Source of the DNA: Novipirellula sp052161655
Lineage (GTDB): Bacteria; Planctomycetota; Planctomycetia; Pirellulales; Pirellulaceae
Assembly (NCBI RefSeq): GCF_052161655.1
Contig: NZ_CP197418.1
Location: 2,542,001 to 2,606,000 of the forward strand
Length of the DNA: 64,000 bases
Reading direction: 5' to 3'
Shown in pieces: positions 54,983 to 63,760 of this stretch. The position numbers were made by a program, and so were the translations under genes. The notes beneath the pieces are model-generated. The model was not told the origin of the DNA, ran no database searches, and saw nothing but the letters and a program-made list of their open reading frames with translations. The first letter of the stretch is position 1, and the number at the start of each line of letters is the position of its first letter.

Positions 54983-57900
54983 TCAACTCATCGCGTGGGC
55001 AGCGGAGTGCGCCGGAGCCTTGGCGGGCGTTTCCTGCGAGTCGTCGTCGTCACTCGACGACGCATCTGGATAATTTGATTTCTCGCCTTGTCCGAACGAC
55101 TCCTTGATGTCCATGAAGATACGGAACAGCGTCGGCACGAACACCAATGTAAAGATCGTCGAAACGAGCAACCCGCCCAACAACACACTGCCCAAACCGC
55201 GGTAAAGCTCGCTGCCGGAACCGGGGAACAACACCAACGGGCACAACCCGAGCACCGTCGTTGCCGTGGTCATCAGGATCGGACGCACCCGCGTGCGAAC
55301 GCTTTCTAGAATCGCATCGCGTGAATTGAAACTTTCTTCTCGCATCAAGTTCAGAGATTGATGCACAATCAAAATTGCGTTGTTCACGACTGTACCGATC
55401 AGGATCACAAATCCCAACATCGTTAACACATCAAGAGCTTGCGGCGGCAGCCCCTGCCAGGTCAAGTAAACGCTCAGCATTCTCAACCCCAGGATCCCGC
55501 CGACGGCGCCCAGCGGAACACTCATGATGATCACAAACGGATAAATCCAACTCTCAAACAACGCCGCCATCAACAGATATGTAATCAGTAACGCCAGCAG
55601 CACGTTCCATCGCAGCGCCAACCATGTATCACGCAGCTTGTCGGCGGTCCCCGACAGCGCAATCTGATAACCGCCTTCGAGTTGCCCCGACGCACGAATC
55701 GGATCAATGATTTGCGTTTCAATACGCTGCAACGCGTCCTCCAATGCCATCTCAGGTGGCGGAGACACTTCGATCGTGATTGCCCGCTGTCGCTCGCGAT
55801 GATTGATCTGCTCGGGACCGCTTGACGATTCGATCCGAGCCAACGAATTCAGTGGCACCAAACGACCACTCGGCGTCGCGATCGGCAGCGACTCGAGATC
55901 CTGAATCGAACCCGCTTGATCAGGGCTTCCCACAATCGTCAGATCGATCTTGTCACCGCCGATGTAATAATCGCTGGCAAAGGCACCATCGACCAACGCG
56001 TTCACGGCGTAACCCAGACTCGACGCGTTGACGCCCATCTGTTCGGTTTGAAACAGGTAGGGGATCACGTGAGTTTCGGGATTGCTGAGGTCCAAACTAG
56101 GCACCGGTCGGGCTTGCGCATTGGGGATCACTGGTTCGCCCATCCCTCCCATCACTTGGCCGAGGACTTGACCGCCGATCCCGACCAGTTTTTCGAGTTC
56201 TGGACCAGTGATTTCGACATCGATCGTGCGGCCCGCGGTCAAGCCTTGCTCAAACAAACTCGATTGTTTGGCGATCACAAACGCGCCAGGCAATTTGGAA
56301 CGCACGCTTTGGATCAGTGGGACCAGTTCGCCGCTTCGCTGCGGATCGACCGACCGCACACCTAAGAAAACTTGTCGTCCGCGAGCAACGTAGAAAAAGT
56401 CAAAGATGGCTGGGAATTCAAGATCGTTCGCAGCCGGATCATCCGGATCGATGTCCCAGTAGGGTTTTAAGTGCTCTTCGACGGTTTCGCCAAGGCTCGA
56501 AAGTTCATCCAGGTTGTATCCAGGCGGCGGCAAGATGATGCCGAACACCAAGTTGCGATTGCCGGTCGGCAAATATTCGACCTTCGGCCACAACGCGTAA
56601 CTCAGCCCCACGGTGGCAGCCAACAGCACTGCGATCAATGCTAATCGCCGCAGCAAACTCTGTTGAATCATTCGGTTCGCGCCGACCACCACCAAAACAA
56701 ACAGCGAGCTGAACCACAAAATCGGATGGACGATCTTTTCGGACACACGCTGCAGTCCATGAGACGCAGGCTTAGCTTGCGACTTTGATTTCGATTTTCC
56801 GGGTCTCTCGGTGAGCAACCGGGCGGTGACCGTGGGGATCAATGTGATGCTGACGATCAATGACAAACCAACCGCCGCACTAATCGCCAACGCGATGTCG
56901 CGAAACAATTGGCCCGCTTCTTCTTCGACAAACAAGACCGGCAAAAACACCGCCAACGTCGTCAACGTCGACGCCAACACCGCTCCCCACACCTCTTTGG
57001 TTCCGCGATACGCCGCGTCATACGGTGAACGTCCGTCTTGGTAATGACGATAGATATTTTCGAGTACCACCACGGCGTTATCGACCAACATGCCAACAGC
57101 GAACGCCATCCCCGCCAAACTGATCACGTTCAGCGAACGGCCCCATAGATTCAATAGCAAGAAGGTGCCGATCACACTAATCGGGATCGCCATCCCGACG
57201 ACCAAAGCACCGCGAGCGAACCAGAACCCCGCTACGATGATCAACGCCAAGGTGATCAAACCGTACCAAGGACTCAGCAACATCGAAGCGACCGTGCTGG
57301 CGATAATCAACGGCACAAAGATCAATGTCCGCACGTTCAAGTGCAAAAACAGCATAAGCACCAACATCGTCAGCGTTCCGCCTACCACGATGTTTTGGTT
57401 CACCAGTCCCACCGAAGCGTAGATGTATTCAGTTTCGTCATAGACTTGCAGAAGTTGCAATTTGCGGTCACGCAGCAAGTCATCATTCAAATCGTCGACG
57501 CCTGTTTTCAGCCCCTCCATGACGTCCAAAACGTTCGCGCCGGTTTCTCGCAGCGCATTGATCGCGATCGCGGATTCGCCAAACCGGCGTACCAACCCGT
57601 CGGGCTTTTTGAACCCCAGTTTGACTTCAGCAACGTCGCTGACAAACACCGGCGCCCCGTCACGGATCGCCAGCACTTGCGAATTGACTTGATCAGCATT
57701 GCGAAACTGATTCAAAGTGCGAACGACGTAGCGCCGTTTGCCTTCCCAATAATCGCCGCCCGAGGTGTCTTGGTTTTGGTTGCGAAGCACTCGGCGGACA
57801 TCGTCAATGGTCAAGCTGCGGGCGGCTAATTTCTGAGGATCGATGATGACTTGCATCTCGTCGGTCAAACCGCCAAGCACGTTCGCGTTGGAGACACCGT

Positions 57901-58561
57901 TGACACGTTCAAGCCGTGCTTCGATATAGTCCTCGGCGAATCGCCGCATTCCGGGAACATTCAAATCGGGTGGCAACAGCGGAGTGACGCCCGGATGATC
58001 CTTCGCGATTTGGCGAAGACGCAGCAGTCGCAGCCCCGGATTGTCGCTGCGAAGCACCAGGGCGAGCGGTTCACGGAGATCGGGATGCTCGTCGGCAAAA
58101 GCTTGGATCTCTTCGCGTGTCGGCTGCAACGCGCTGAGGATAAACCAGGCGATCGGTCGGTCCGATGAATTGCTAGTCGAGATCACCGGCTGGTCGGCTT
58201 CTTCGGGATACTCCGGAACCTGTTGCAACCGGCTGTTGACCTTCAACAGCGCCTCTTCCATGTTCGTGCCGACGAAGAATTCCAGTGCGATACGGCCGCT
58301 CGAGTCCATCGATTCGCTGGTCATCTTGGTGACCCCTTCGACACTCTTGAGCTGTTCTTCCTGCTCTTGGATGATCTCGCGTTCGATTTCTTGCGGACTC
58401 GCCCCCGGCCAACGCGTTTCGATCGTCAACGTCGGCGTTTGCACCTCGGGGGTCAGTTGCATCGGCATTCCGATCAATGCGATCATGCCGAACAGAATCA
58501 GCAGCAAAGCACCGACGGCGACTTTTACTGGATTGCGGATACAGGATTCGATGGGATGCAT
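54983..58561 (-). CDS. RND efflux permease (AcrB/HAE type)
   Basis: 1,192 residues, longer than the usual 1,030-1,050. Twelve transmembrane segments are evident (for example LLILFGMIALIGMPM; SLAGMAFAVGMLVDNAVVVL; LLALLITYLLMAALFESWIY; PILMTTATTVLGLCPLVLF). In TM4 the proton-relay pair is D-N (LVDNAVVV) rather than D-D. An extra segment near residues 145-205 (DEHPDLREPLALVLRSDNPG, RLRQIAKDHPGVTPLLPPDL) accounts for part of the length. It forms a complex with the adaptor encoded upstream; no TolC-type gene is nearby. Confidence 0.93.
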   Translation of the reverse strand: MHPIESCIRNPVKVAVGALLLILFGMIALIGMPMQLTPEVQTPTLTIETRWPGASPQEIEREIIQEQEEQLKSVEGVTKMTSESMDSSGRIALEFFVGTNMEEALLKVNSRLQQVPEYPEEADQPVISTSNSSDRPIAWFILSALQPTREEIQAFADEHPDLREPLALVLRSDNPGLRLLRLRQIAKDHPGVTPLLPPDLNVPGMRRFAEDYIEARLERVNGVSNANVLGGLTDEMQVIIDPQKLAARSLTIDDVRRVLRNQNQDTSGGDYWEGKRRYVVRTLNQFRNADQVNSQVLAIRDGAPVFVSDVAEVKLGFKKPDGLVRRFGESAIAINALRETGANVLDVMEGLKTGVDDLNDDLLRDRKLQLLQVYDETEYIYASVGLVNQNIVVGGTLTMLVLMLFLHLNVRTLIFVPLIIASTVASMLLSPWYGLITLALIIVAGFWFARGALVVGMAIPISVIGTFLLLNLWGRSLNVISLAGMAFAVGMLVDNAVVVLENIYRHYQDGRSPYDAAYRGTKEVWGAVLASTLTTLAVFLPVLFVEEEAGQLFRDIALAISAAVGLSLIVSITLIPTVTARLLTERPGKSKSKSQAKPASHGLQRVSEKIVHPILWFSSLFVLVVVGANRMIQQSLLRRLALIAVLLAATVGLSYALWPKVEYLPTGNRNLVFGIILPPPGYNLDELSSLGETVEEHLKPYWDIDPDDPAANDLEFPAIFDFFYVARGRQVFLGVRSVDPQRSGELVPLIQSVRSKLPGAFVIAKQSSLFEQGLTAGRTIDVEITGPELEKLVGIGGQVLGQVMGGMGEPVIPNAQARPVPSLDLSNPETHVIPYLFQTEQMGVNASSLGYAVNALVDGAFASDYYIGGDKIDLTIVGSPDQAGSIQDLESLPIATPSGRLVPLNSLARIESSSGPEQINHRERQRAITIEVSPPPEMALEDALQRIETQIIDPIRASGQLEGGYQIALSGTADKLRDTWLALRWNVLLALLITYLLMAALFESWIYPFVIIMSVPLGAVGGILGLRMLSVYLTWQGLPPQALDVLTMLGFVILIGTVVNNAILIVHQSLNLMREESFNSRDAILESVRTRVRPILMTTATTVLGLCPLVLFPGSGSELYRGLGSVLLGGLLVSTIFTLVFVPTLFRIFMDIKESFGQGEKSNYPDASSSDDDDSQETPAKAPAHSAAHAMS

Positions 58562-58644
58562 GCGTTAGGATCGTTTTGCGATAGCGATGATATGGGTGCT
58601 GACGAAACGTTGAGATCGCGGCGGACGAACGGTTTATTAGTGTT

Positions 58645-58696
58645 GTAGCTACGCTCACCAGAACGCGGATTTCCGCCGTCTGGCGACGGCAGCTAC
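58645..58696. repeat. Short palindromic intergenic element
   Basis: GTAGCT at 58645-58650 and AGCTAC at 58691-58696 bracket GCTCACCAGAACGCGGATTT and CCGTCTGGCGACGGC, which pair in part. It lies in the 191-bp gap between the RND adaptor and permease genes and could affect the ratio of the two products. Confidence 0.45.
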
Positions 58697-58752
58697 ATCG
58701 AAATCCGACAGTTGTCTTCCGCTCGTCCTAAGCGATCAGCGACGATCAATCG

Positions 58753-60072
58753 TTAAGGGGTTGCCTGTTGATGCTCCGTAATTTTGACGTCTTGTCCTGG
58801 CCGAAGTCGTTCGTTACCGCGGATGACCACGAGGTCGGCCTCACTGAGTTGTCCCGGCACTAAAGGCGTCACCGCAACCCAGCTGCCTTGCGACGGTCCC
58901 ATCACCACGGGCACCACCATCGCCTTGCCATCAACGACGCGGTAAAGCGTCGGGGCGGCTCCGCCAAGCTGGATAGCATCTTTGGGGACCATCATGCGTG
59001 TCTGTTTCTCACTCGTGGGCAGTTTGACTCGGGCCAGCATGCCGGGCAATAAAGGGTGGTTACCATCCACCGCTGCATTCTCCAATCGCACTCGCACCGG
59101 GAACGTGCGGGCTAATGGATCGGCTGACGGAACAATTTGATCGACCACCCCTTGGAACGTTTCACCGGGTACCGCTTCCACCAAAACGTCTACTTCATCA
59201 CCGGGGTGGACAAAATGAATGCTACTCTCGGGCACGTAGACTTCGATTTCCAACGGGTCGATTTCGATGATCGTGGCGACTGGATCTCCTTGGCGAACCC
59301 AGGCGCCGGTTTCGGTTAACTCCTTCGCGACAAACCCGTCAAAGGGAGACTTCAGCGTGTACTTTTCGCGGCGGTCTCGCAGTCCTTCGAGCGTCTGAGT
59401 CTGCATGTCTACTCGCGCAGCTGCCTGGGCGATCTGTTCTTGCCGTGGTCCTTCGACTACCAACCGGTACGAACTTTCGGTTTGCGCCAACATCGCCTCT
59501 GCAACCAAAGCTGCCGCTCGGTCACTCTCGAACTCATCAACCGAGATCCCCGATGATTCGTTGTACAATCGTTCGGCGCGAGCCATTTTGGATCGAGCGT
59601 ATTCGCGATTGGCTTTGGCTACATCTCGCAACGCTTCGGCCAGCTTGATCTCATCCGGACGCGAACCGTTTTCCAGCTCTTCTAACTCTGCCACCCGGAG
59701 CGCCAATTCGGCTTCGGCACCCGCGATCTCAATTTCAATTGTTTTGGTTCGCAATTGGGTAAGCGCCTGGCCCTCCGTGACCGCTTCGCCCGCGTCGACC
59801 ATGAACTCTAGAACGCGGCCATCGACCGCACTGCCGATCGTACTTACACGCCATGGTTTCACGTTGGCGACAAAAGATTGTTCCGCCGAAATATTCATTT
59901 CGACCACCGAGGTGACCACCACCGAGGCCGGGCCACCTTGCGCGAGCAATAGACTGTCGCTTGCGATCAGAAAACTCGCCAGCAATGTCATCGACATCAC
60001 GGTCGCCGATCTGACAGGAAGACGCGAACAAGAAAAGTACGGAAATTTCGACATCAAAATGATGGGTTGCAT
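58753..60072 (-). CDS. RND efflux periplasmic adaptor (membrane fusion protein)
   Basis: 439 residues from ATG 60072; an internal ATG (MSKFPY) is also possible. A signal anchor (ATVMSMTLLASFLIASDSLL) precedes the lipoyl half-motif VSTIGSAVDGRVLEFMVDAG and GEAVTEGQALTQL. A helical hairpin follows (RSKMARAERLYNESSGISVD), then the second lipoyl half KYTLKSPFDGFVAKELTETG and beta-barrel GQDVKITEH. It links the permease to an outer-membrane channel encoded elsewhere. Confidence 0.9.
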   Translation of the reverse strand: MQPIILMSKFPYFSCSRLPVRSATVMSMTLLASFLIASDSLLLAQGGPASVVVTSVVEMNISAEQSFVANVKPWRVSTIGSAVDGRVLEFMVDAGEAVTEGQALTQLRTKTIEIEIAGAEAELALRVAELEELENGSRPDEIKLAEALRDVAKANREYARSKMARAERLYNESSGISVDEFESDRAAALVAEAMLAQTESSYRLVVEGPRQEQIAQAAARVDMQTQTLEGLRDRREKYTLKSPFDGFVAKELTETGAWVRQGDPVATIIEIDPLEIEVYVPESSIHFVHPGDEVDVLVEAVPGETFQGVVDQIVPSADPLARTFPVRVRLENAAVDGNHPLLPGMLARVKLPTSEKQTRMMVPKDAIQLGGAAPTLYRVVDGKAMVVPVVMGPSQGSWVAVTPLVPGQLSEADLVVIRGNERLRPGQDVKITEHQQATP

Positions 60073-60291
60073 TTGAGATGGAGGTGGAAAACGGTGAGTA
60101 TGTGTATCCTCGCCGTTTGCTGTGACACGACAAACTGATCGAATTCGACCGACGGGATTTGACGGGGGGAACTGGAGACCTGCCTTCGGTAATCCTACAT
60201 ATCATAGGCCGCAAAGTTCGGTCTTCCCACCTTCTAAACCGTTTTGGGCCGTACTTTCTCACCAGAGTGGTGGTGTCGATACTCTGCGGCC

Positions 60292-60335
60292 AAAAAAAAA
60301 ACGGCTGTGAGACACTCGAAAGTGTTTCACAGCCG
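60292..60335 (-). terminator. Strong intrinsic terminator
   Basis: On the minus strand CGGCTGTGA + ACACT pairs with AGTGT + TCACAGCCG around a TTCG tetraloop and is followed by a run of ten T (60292-60301). It begins 4 bp after the stop codon of the 41-codon frame at 60340 and cannot serve the RND adaptor gene, which starts downstream of it. Confidence 0.93.
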
Positions 60336-60339
60336 CTTG

Positions 60340-60465
60340 TCACTTAAACCCGCGAGAGAAGATGCACTCACGTCCCAGCAAACCCACATAAGCTGAGACG
60401 ATTGTTACCCACTCAAGTTTATCTAGCATCGGGTCGTCCACTTGGTTGACCCATGCCGGCATCAT
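60340..60465 (-). CDS. Possible 41-residue protein immediately upstream of a terminator
   Basis: ATG ATG at 60463-60465 opens MMPAWVNQVDDPMLDKLEWV then TIVSAYVGLLGRECIFSRGF-K. The frame stays open upstream to about 60534 (RSTDAFLTKQREQLEVSARS), with an in-frame stop beyond but no ATG, so it may be longer with a TTG start (60471) or be the 3' end of a decayed gene. Codon choice looks coding, and the terminator follows directly. No homologue recognised. Confidence 0.4.
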   Translation of the reverse strand: MMPAWVNQVDDPMLDKLEWVTIVSAYVGLLGRECIFSRGFK

Positions 60466-60683
60466 GAACAATCGACCGGATCGTGCTGATACTTCTAGTT
60501 GTTCGCGTTGTTTGGTTAGGAAAGCGTCCGTTGAGCGTCAAACCGTAACGATTATGCCGATGGAGTCATCAAAACCGCCTGGAGGTGTCCGTCTGGTGGG
60601 GGTACCCCGTTGGATAAGGCCTTCCCCATTAGTAGCGGTGCGGCGCGGGGCCTTGCCCGGTCGCAGCAGGTGAACCGGTCAAA

Positions 60684-60750
60684 TTAGACCGGGCGTCTGT
60701 GAGCTGTTGATTTAGTGAGCCGTGACGCGTAAGCGGCCGGGTACCACGCT
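60684..60750. repeat. Half copy of the 3977-4109 palindrome
   Basis: ttagaccgggcg, gctgttgatttagtgagccg and acgcgtaagcggccggg match the left half of the element at 3977-4109. The right half is missing, so this looks like a truncated copy. A CCGGTC/GACCGG hairpin overlaps its left end (60675-60692). Confidence 0.75.
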
Positions 60751-60770
60751 TTACCTTAGGGTAGCGGAAC

Positions 60771-60830
60771 TCGCGCGAGAGTTTCCAATCGTTCTGCAAA
60801 TGCAACGAAAGTCTTGACGACTTCCGCTAC
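60771..60830. repeat. GTAGCGGAA palindrome with dispersed 25-bp core
   Basis: GTAGCGGAAC at 60771 pairs with TTCCGCTAC at 60822-60830. The right half (60806-60830) is the 25-bp sequence also found at 52384-52408. It lies downstream of the SMI1/KNR4-like gene. The rest of 60466-60926 holds no gene that I can support. Confidence 0.7.
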
Positions 60831-60926
60831 GACCAACCTTCATTTCCAGCCCGGACAAAGCACTAGCGTGTCGCCTTCTAAAAGGCAGGTTCTTGATGAC
60901 AGGCTGGAAGCCAATTCCACATTTGG

Positions 60927-62231
60927 CTAGACGCCGTAGCGATTTCGCAGACAGCGGCGATGCGTCTTGGCCAGGCTGGCGCGAGCGTGTTGCCCGGCCG
61001 CTTCGGCTGCTTCAGCAACACGATCCAGTAGCGTTGAATAGCGAGCAAACGAGTCGACGCCGACATCCCAACCCGCTTTCATCAACCGCTCGTGTCGCTG
61101 GACTTCGCTCGTCGCCTGGTTGGCTTGATCCATCCAGTACTCAACGACTTGTTGGCGACACGACTGAGTGTTGGTGGCCAGCAGGCTAGAAAGATATTTT
61201 GAATCCGCGACTCGATTGGAATCAAGTTTCTGCAATCGCGCGACCGAAAACTTGGCCGCATCTTGCTGCATCCAATGACTGTTCATACGGACGGCCTGAT
61301 CGGTAAAGCTCGACGCGTTTGCTCCCTGTTGATACGTATCGATCGCTGCGGCCGAATCTCCACGACGCTCGATCGCATAACCAAGCAGGTCCCATGCCCA
61401 GGCGATTTGGCGAGCCGAATCCGATGTCGAGTCGATCACGGCGCGGCAATGCGTCTCGACAGCCGACCAATCTTGCTCGCCGCGATCTTGGTCGCTGAGC
61501 TTTAGTTTTTCTTTGAGCAAATTCCAGGCGTCGCCAGGCATCCGCCCCGCATCAAACATCCACGAAACACAATCGTTCCACGACAGCCCGATCTGGTTGG
61601 CAAGCTTGCCGTTGAGCCGGCTGGCCCAAGGTTGGTGCATCGCATCTTGGACCAATTCGCACCTCACCGCTTCGCAGGCAATGTTTTCGCGGAGCAGGAC
61701 CTCGGCGGACTCTTGTGAACCAGTCTGTTCGGCCAACAGTTCGCGAATCGCCTTATTTTGATGTTCAAATGCCCAGTGAACGAAGGGATCGTTCAGCGGG
61801 TCAAAATTTTGCTTGGGATTTTCGGCGGGAATGGCCAATCGTCGCCGCGGGCCGGGCAATCGCTCGACCACCGCCTCGAAAACAATCGCGTCGGCTAACC
61901 GCTTGCCCCAGGGCATCCAATCGCCCCCGCCATGAAACCACTGGACCATTTCGCCCATCTGATTGTTCGCATCAGCACGAACACAGACCCAATTGCCATC
62001 GGAGTCGCCAAGAATGGGCAACAGATCGCAGGGCATCAGCCCAGGCCAAATTTCATCCGGAGCATCCGAAAGCAACACATCGGCGGGGATCGGCAGGCGA
62101 AATTCGCCCGTTCCTTGCCGTTTCCAGATTTCACGGTCCAGCCAATCGGCCAAATCAGGTGCCAATACGCACTGATATCGCTCGGAAATCCGTTCAGACC
62201 ACGGGGTCGGCTGTGAAACGACGTCAGACAA
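60927..62231 (-). CDS. SMI1/KNR4 (SUKH)-like domain protein
   Basis: About 434 residues if TTG 62231 is the start (MSDVVSQPTPWSERISERYQ). The frame is open to GTG 62390, but the added residues look non-coding. Residues about 40-140 (LLPILGDSDGNWVCVRADAN; EMVQWFHGGGDWMPWGKRLA) match the SMI1/KNR4 fold used in toxin-immunity and signalling proteins. The C-terminal half is helical with TPR-like segments (AWDLLGYAIERRGDSAAAID). No toxin gene is adjacent, so an immunity role is not supported here. Confidence 0.68.
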   Translation of the reverse strand: MSDVVSQPTPWSERISERYQCVLAPDLADWLDREIWKRQGTGEFRLPIPADVLLSDAPDEIWPGLMPCDLLPILGDSDGNWVCVRADANNQMGEMVQWFHGGGDWMPWGKRLADAIVFEAVVERLPGPRRRLAIPAENPKQNFDPLNDPFVHWAFEHQNKAIRELLAEQTGSQESAEVLLRENIACEAVRCELVQDAMHQPWASRLNGKLANQIGLSWNDCVSWMFDAGRMPGDAWNLLKEKLKLSDQDRGEQDWSAVETHCRAVIDSTSDSARQIAWAWDLLGYAIERRGDSAAAIDTYQQGANASSFTDQAVRMNSHWMQQDAAKFSVARLQKLDSNRVADSKYLSSLLATNTQSCRQQVVEYWMDQANQATSEVQRHERLMKAGWDVGVDSFARYSTLLDRVAEAAEAAGQHARASLAKTHRRCLRNRYGV

Positions 62232-62437
62232 TGGGGACCGAAAGTTCAGGAGGACGCAGTAAAATGTATCGATCGGGGAAAAAATCGCAGGATCGCTCGG
62301 AAACACCGCCGTGATTTTGGGTAGACAAGGCCGTTTAGCGTAGCGAATTTGCCGCCCCGTCCACAAGAGGAGCGAGCGACCGGGAAACACGGCAATCCCG
62401 AAGAATCAACCGCCCTCCAAGCCCACGCCCGCCTCTT

Positions 62438-63760
62438 TTATCCGATTTCCAACATCGGCTGCAAGTTTCCCTCGTTATCGAACGTTAGCGGCTTCAGGTC
62501 GCTGAGAGGCTGTAAATCGACTCCGCATGGCTTCCGTCCGGTCGCCTCACCATCCGTCGCCACCTCGTCCCAGTAGGCTTCGCTGCAAACCAACTCGCTC
62601 AGATCGAGCGTGTCTCGGATCCAGACCCAGCGTAATTGCTCGCGTGTCCGCTTGCCGACTTGTCCCATCGCCGCAATTAATGCCTCGCGATCGGAGTCAA
62701 AGTGTATCGGAACAGCACCTGCTGACGCATGCATACTGGTCAAACAATTGATGCGAGTCTTATCGTAATCGATCTTTTCAATTACGCGGCGATGACAAAA
62801 TTCAGCGACTCCGATGCCTGCGGCATTTCCAGCGGATTTGTCGCTGAGATCACGCACATAGATCTGTTTAACTTTGGGGAACTCATCCGCCGCCGCGATC
62901 TTGTCGTTCCATTTGCGGCCCACCACGTTGGTGTCCATTCCGGTACCGCTGATCTCTTTGCCAATCCGGTCCACGATCAATAGATCGACATGGTCAAACG
63001 GCAACCGCGGCATCCGCTCGCGAGCCATCGTCAACAGTCGTGGTTCGGCCGCGAGAAACTCGGCCGGCTCGACCGCTTCGACATGCGACACCTGGTCGAA
63101 CGCGTCTTCGATGATCGCTAGCCCGAGCGAGATCGGCGTAGCGACTTGAATCATCGGTACAATTTCCGCTGCCATCGCATCCAAACAGTAATTGGCATCC
63201 GCCATCGCTTGATGATAGACGATCGCGCCTTGGTGTTTACCCAATCCGATCATCAACATTTTGGCCAGCCCGCTCTCGTAGCGGCCGACCAAACGCGTGT
63301 GAGGCTTGATCCGGTTCAGCACCACGACGTGATCCATCTGGCTGGCGATCTTGTCAAAGTGAACGTCCAGTCCCGCAGACGAAGTGCCAACTACGATCGT
63401 GTCCAGCGAAGAACGGATCTCACAGCCCACTACCGCTTCCTCGATTCCCAAGGAGCGCAACAACGCGGCTTGTCCTTCGGCAGTCGCACCGCCATGACTG
63501 CCCATCGCCGGCACGATCACGGGAACTCCGCCGCACCGTTTGATAAAATCAACCACGGCCGAAACTATCGTCGGCAAGTCCGCGATCCCGCGACTGCCGA
63601 CCGCAATCGCAACCGTTTGCCCCGGACGAAGCCGGCTTGTCAAAGTTGAATTGCGAATCGCGGCACCGACCGATTGGCGGACATCGTCCAGCGCGAGCGA
63701 GGCGAAGTGTTGACGGAGCCGGAAACATTGCGGCAGTTGTGATTCCACGGGATGAGTCAT
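62438..63760 (-). CDS. LarA-family (DUF2088) nickel-pincer-type isomerase, group 22-like
   Basis: 440 residues. Family segments: VAIAVGSRGIADLPTIVSAV, VIVPAMGSHGGATAEGQAAL, HVVVLNRIKPHTRLVGRYES, GLAKMLMIGLGKHQGAIVYH and DRIGKEISGTGMDTNVVGRK. It resembles lactate racemase LarA and related 2-hydroxyacid isomerases that use a nickel pincer nucleotide. The larB/C/E cofactor genes are not in this window. The ATG start overlaps the stop of the leucine-rich gene by four bases, so the two are coupled. Substrate unknown. Confidence 0.83.
   Translation of the reverse strand: MTHPVESQLPQCFRLRQHFASLALDDVRQSVGAAIRNSTLTSRLRPGQTVAIAVGSRGIADLPTIVSAVVDFIKRCGGVPVIVPAMGSHGGATAEGQAALLRSLGIEEAVVGCEIRSSLDTIVVGTSSAGLDVHFDKIASQMDHVVVLNRIKPHTRLVGRYESGLAKMLMIGLGKHQGAIVYHQAMADANYCLDAMAAEIVPMIQVATPISLGLAIIEDAFDQVSHVEAVEPAEFLAAEPRLLTMARERMPRLPFDHVDLLIVDRIGKEISGTGMDTNVVGRKWNDKIAAADEFPKVKQIYVRDLSDKSAGNAAGIGVAEFCHRRVIEKIDYDKTRINCLTSMHASAGAVPIHFDSDREALIAAMGQVGKRTREQLRWVWIRDTLDLSELVCSEAYWDEVATDGEATGRKPCGVDLQPLSDLKPLTFDNEGNLQPMLEIG

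Noticed and set aside
60580..60700. Bacterial signal recognition particle RNA in a GC-rich, hairpin-forming stretch.
   Set aside because: The invariant GGAA tetraloop with the AGCAG asymmetric loop is missing; only short hairpins can be drawn.
60927..62231. Immunity protein of a toxin system based on the SMI1/KNR4 domain.
   Set aside because: No polymorphic toxin, secretion or adjacent immunity genes occur; the domain alone is widespread.
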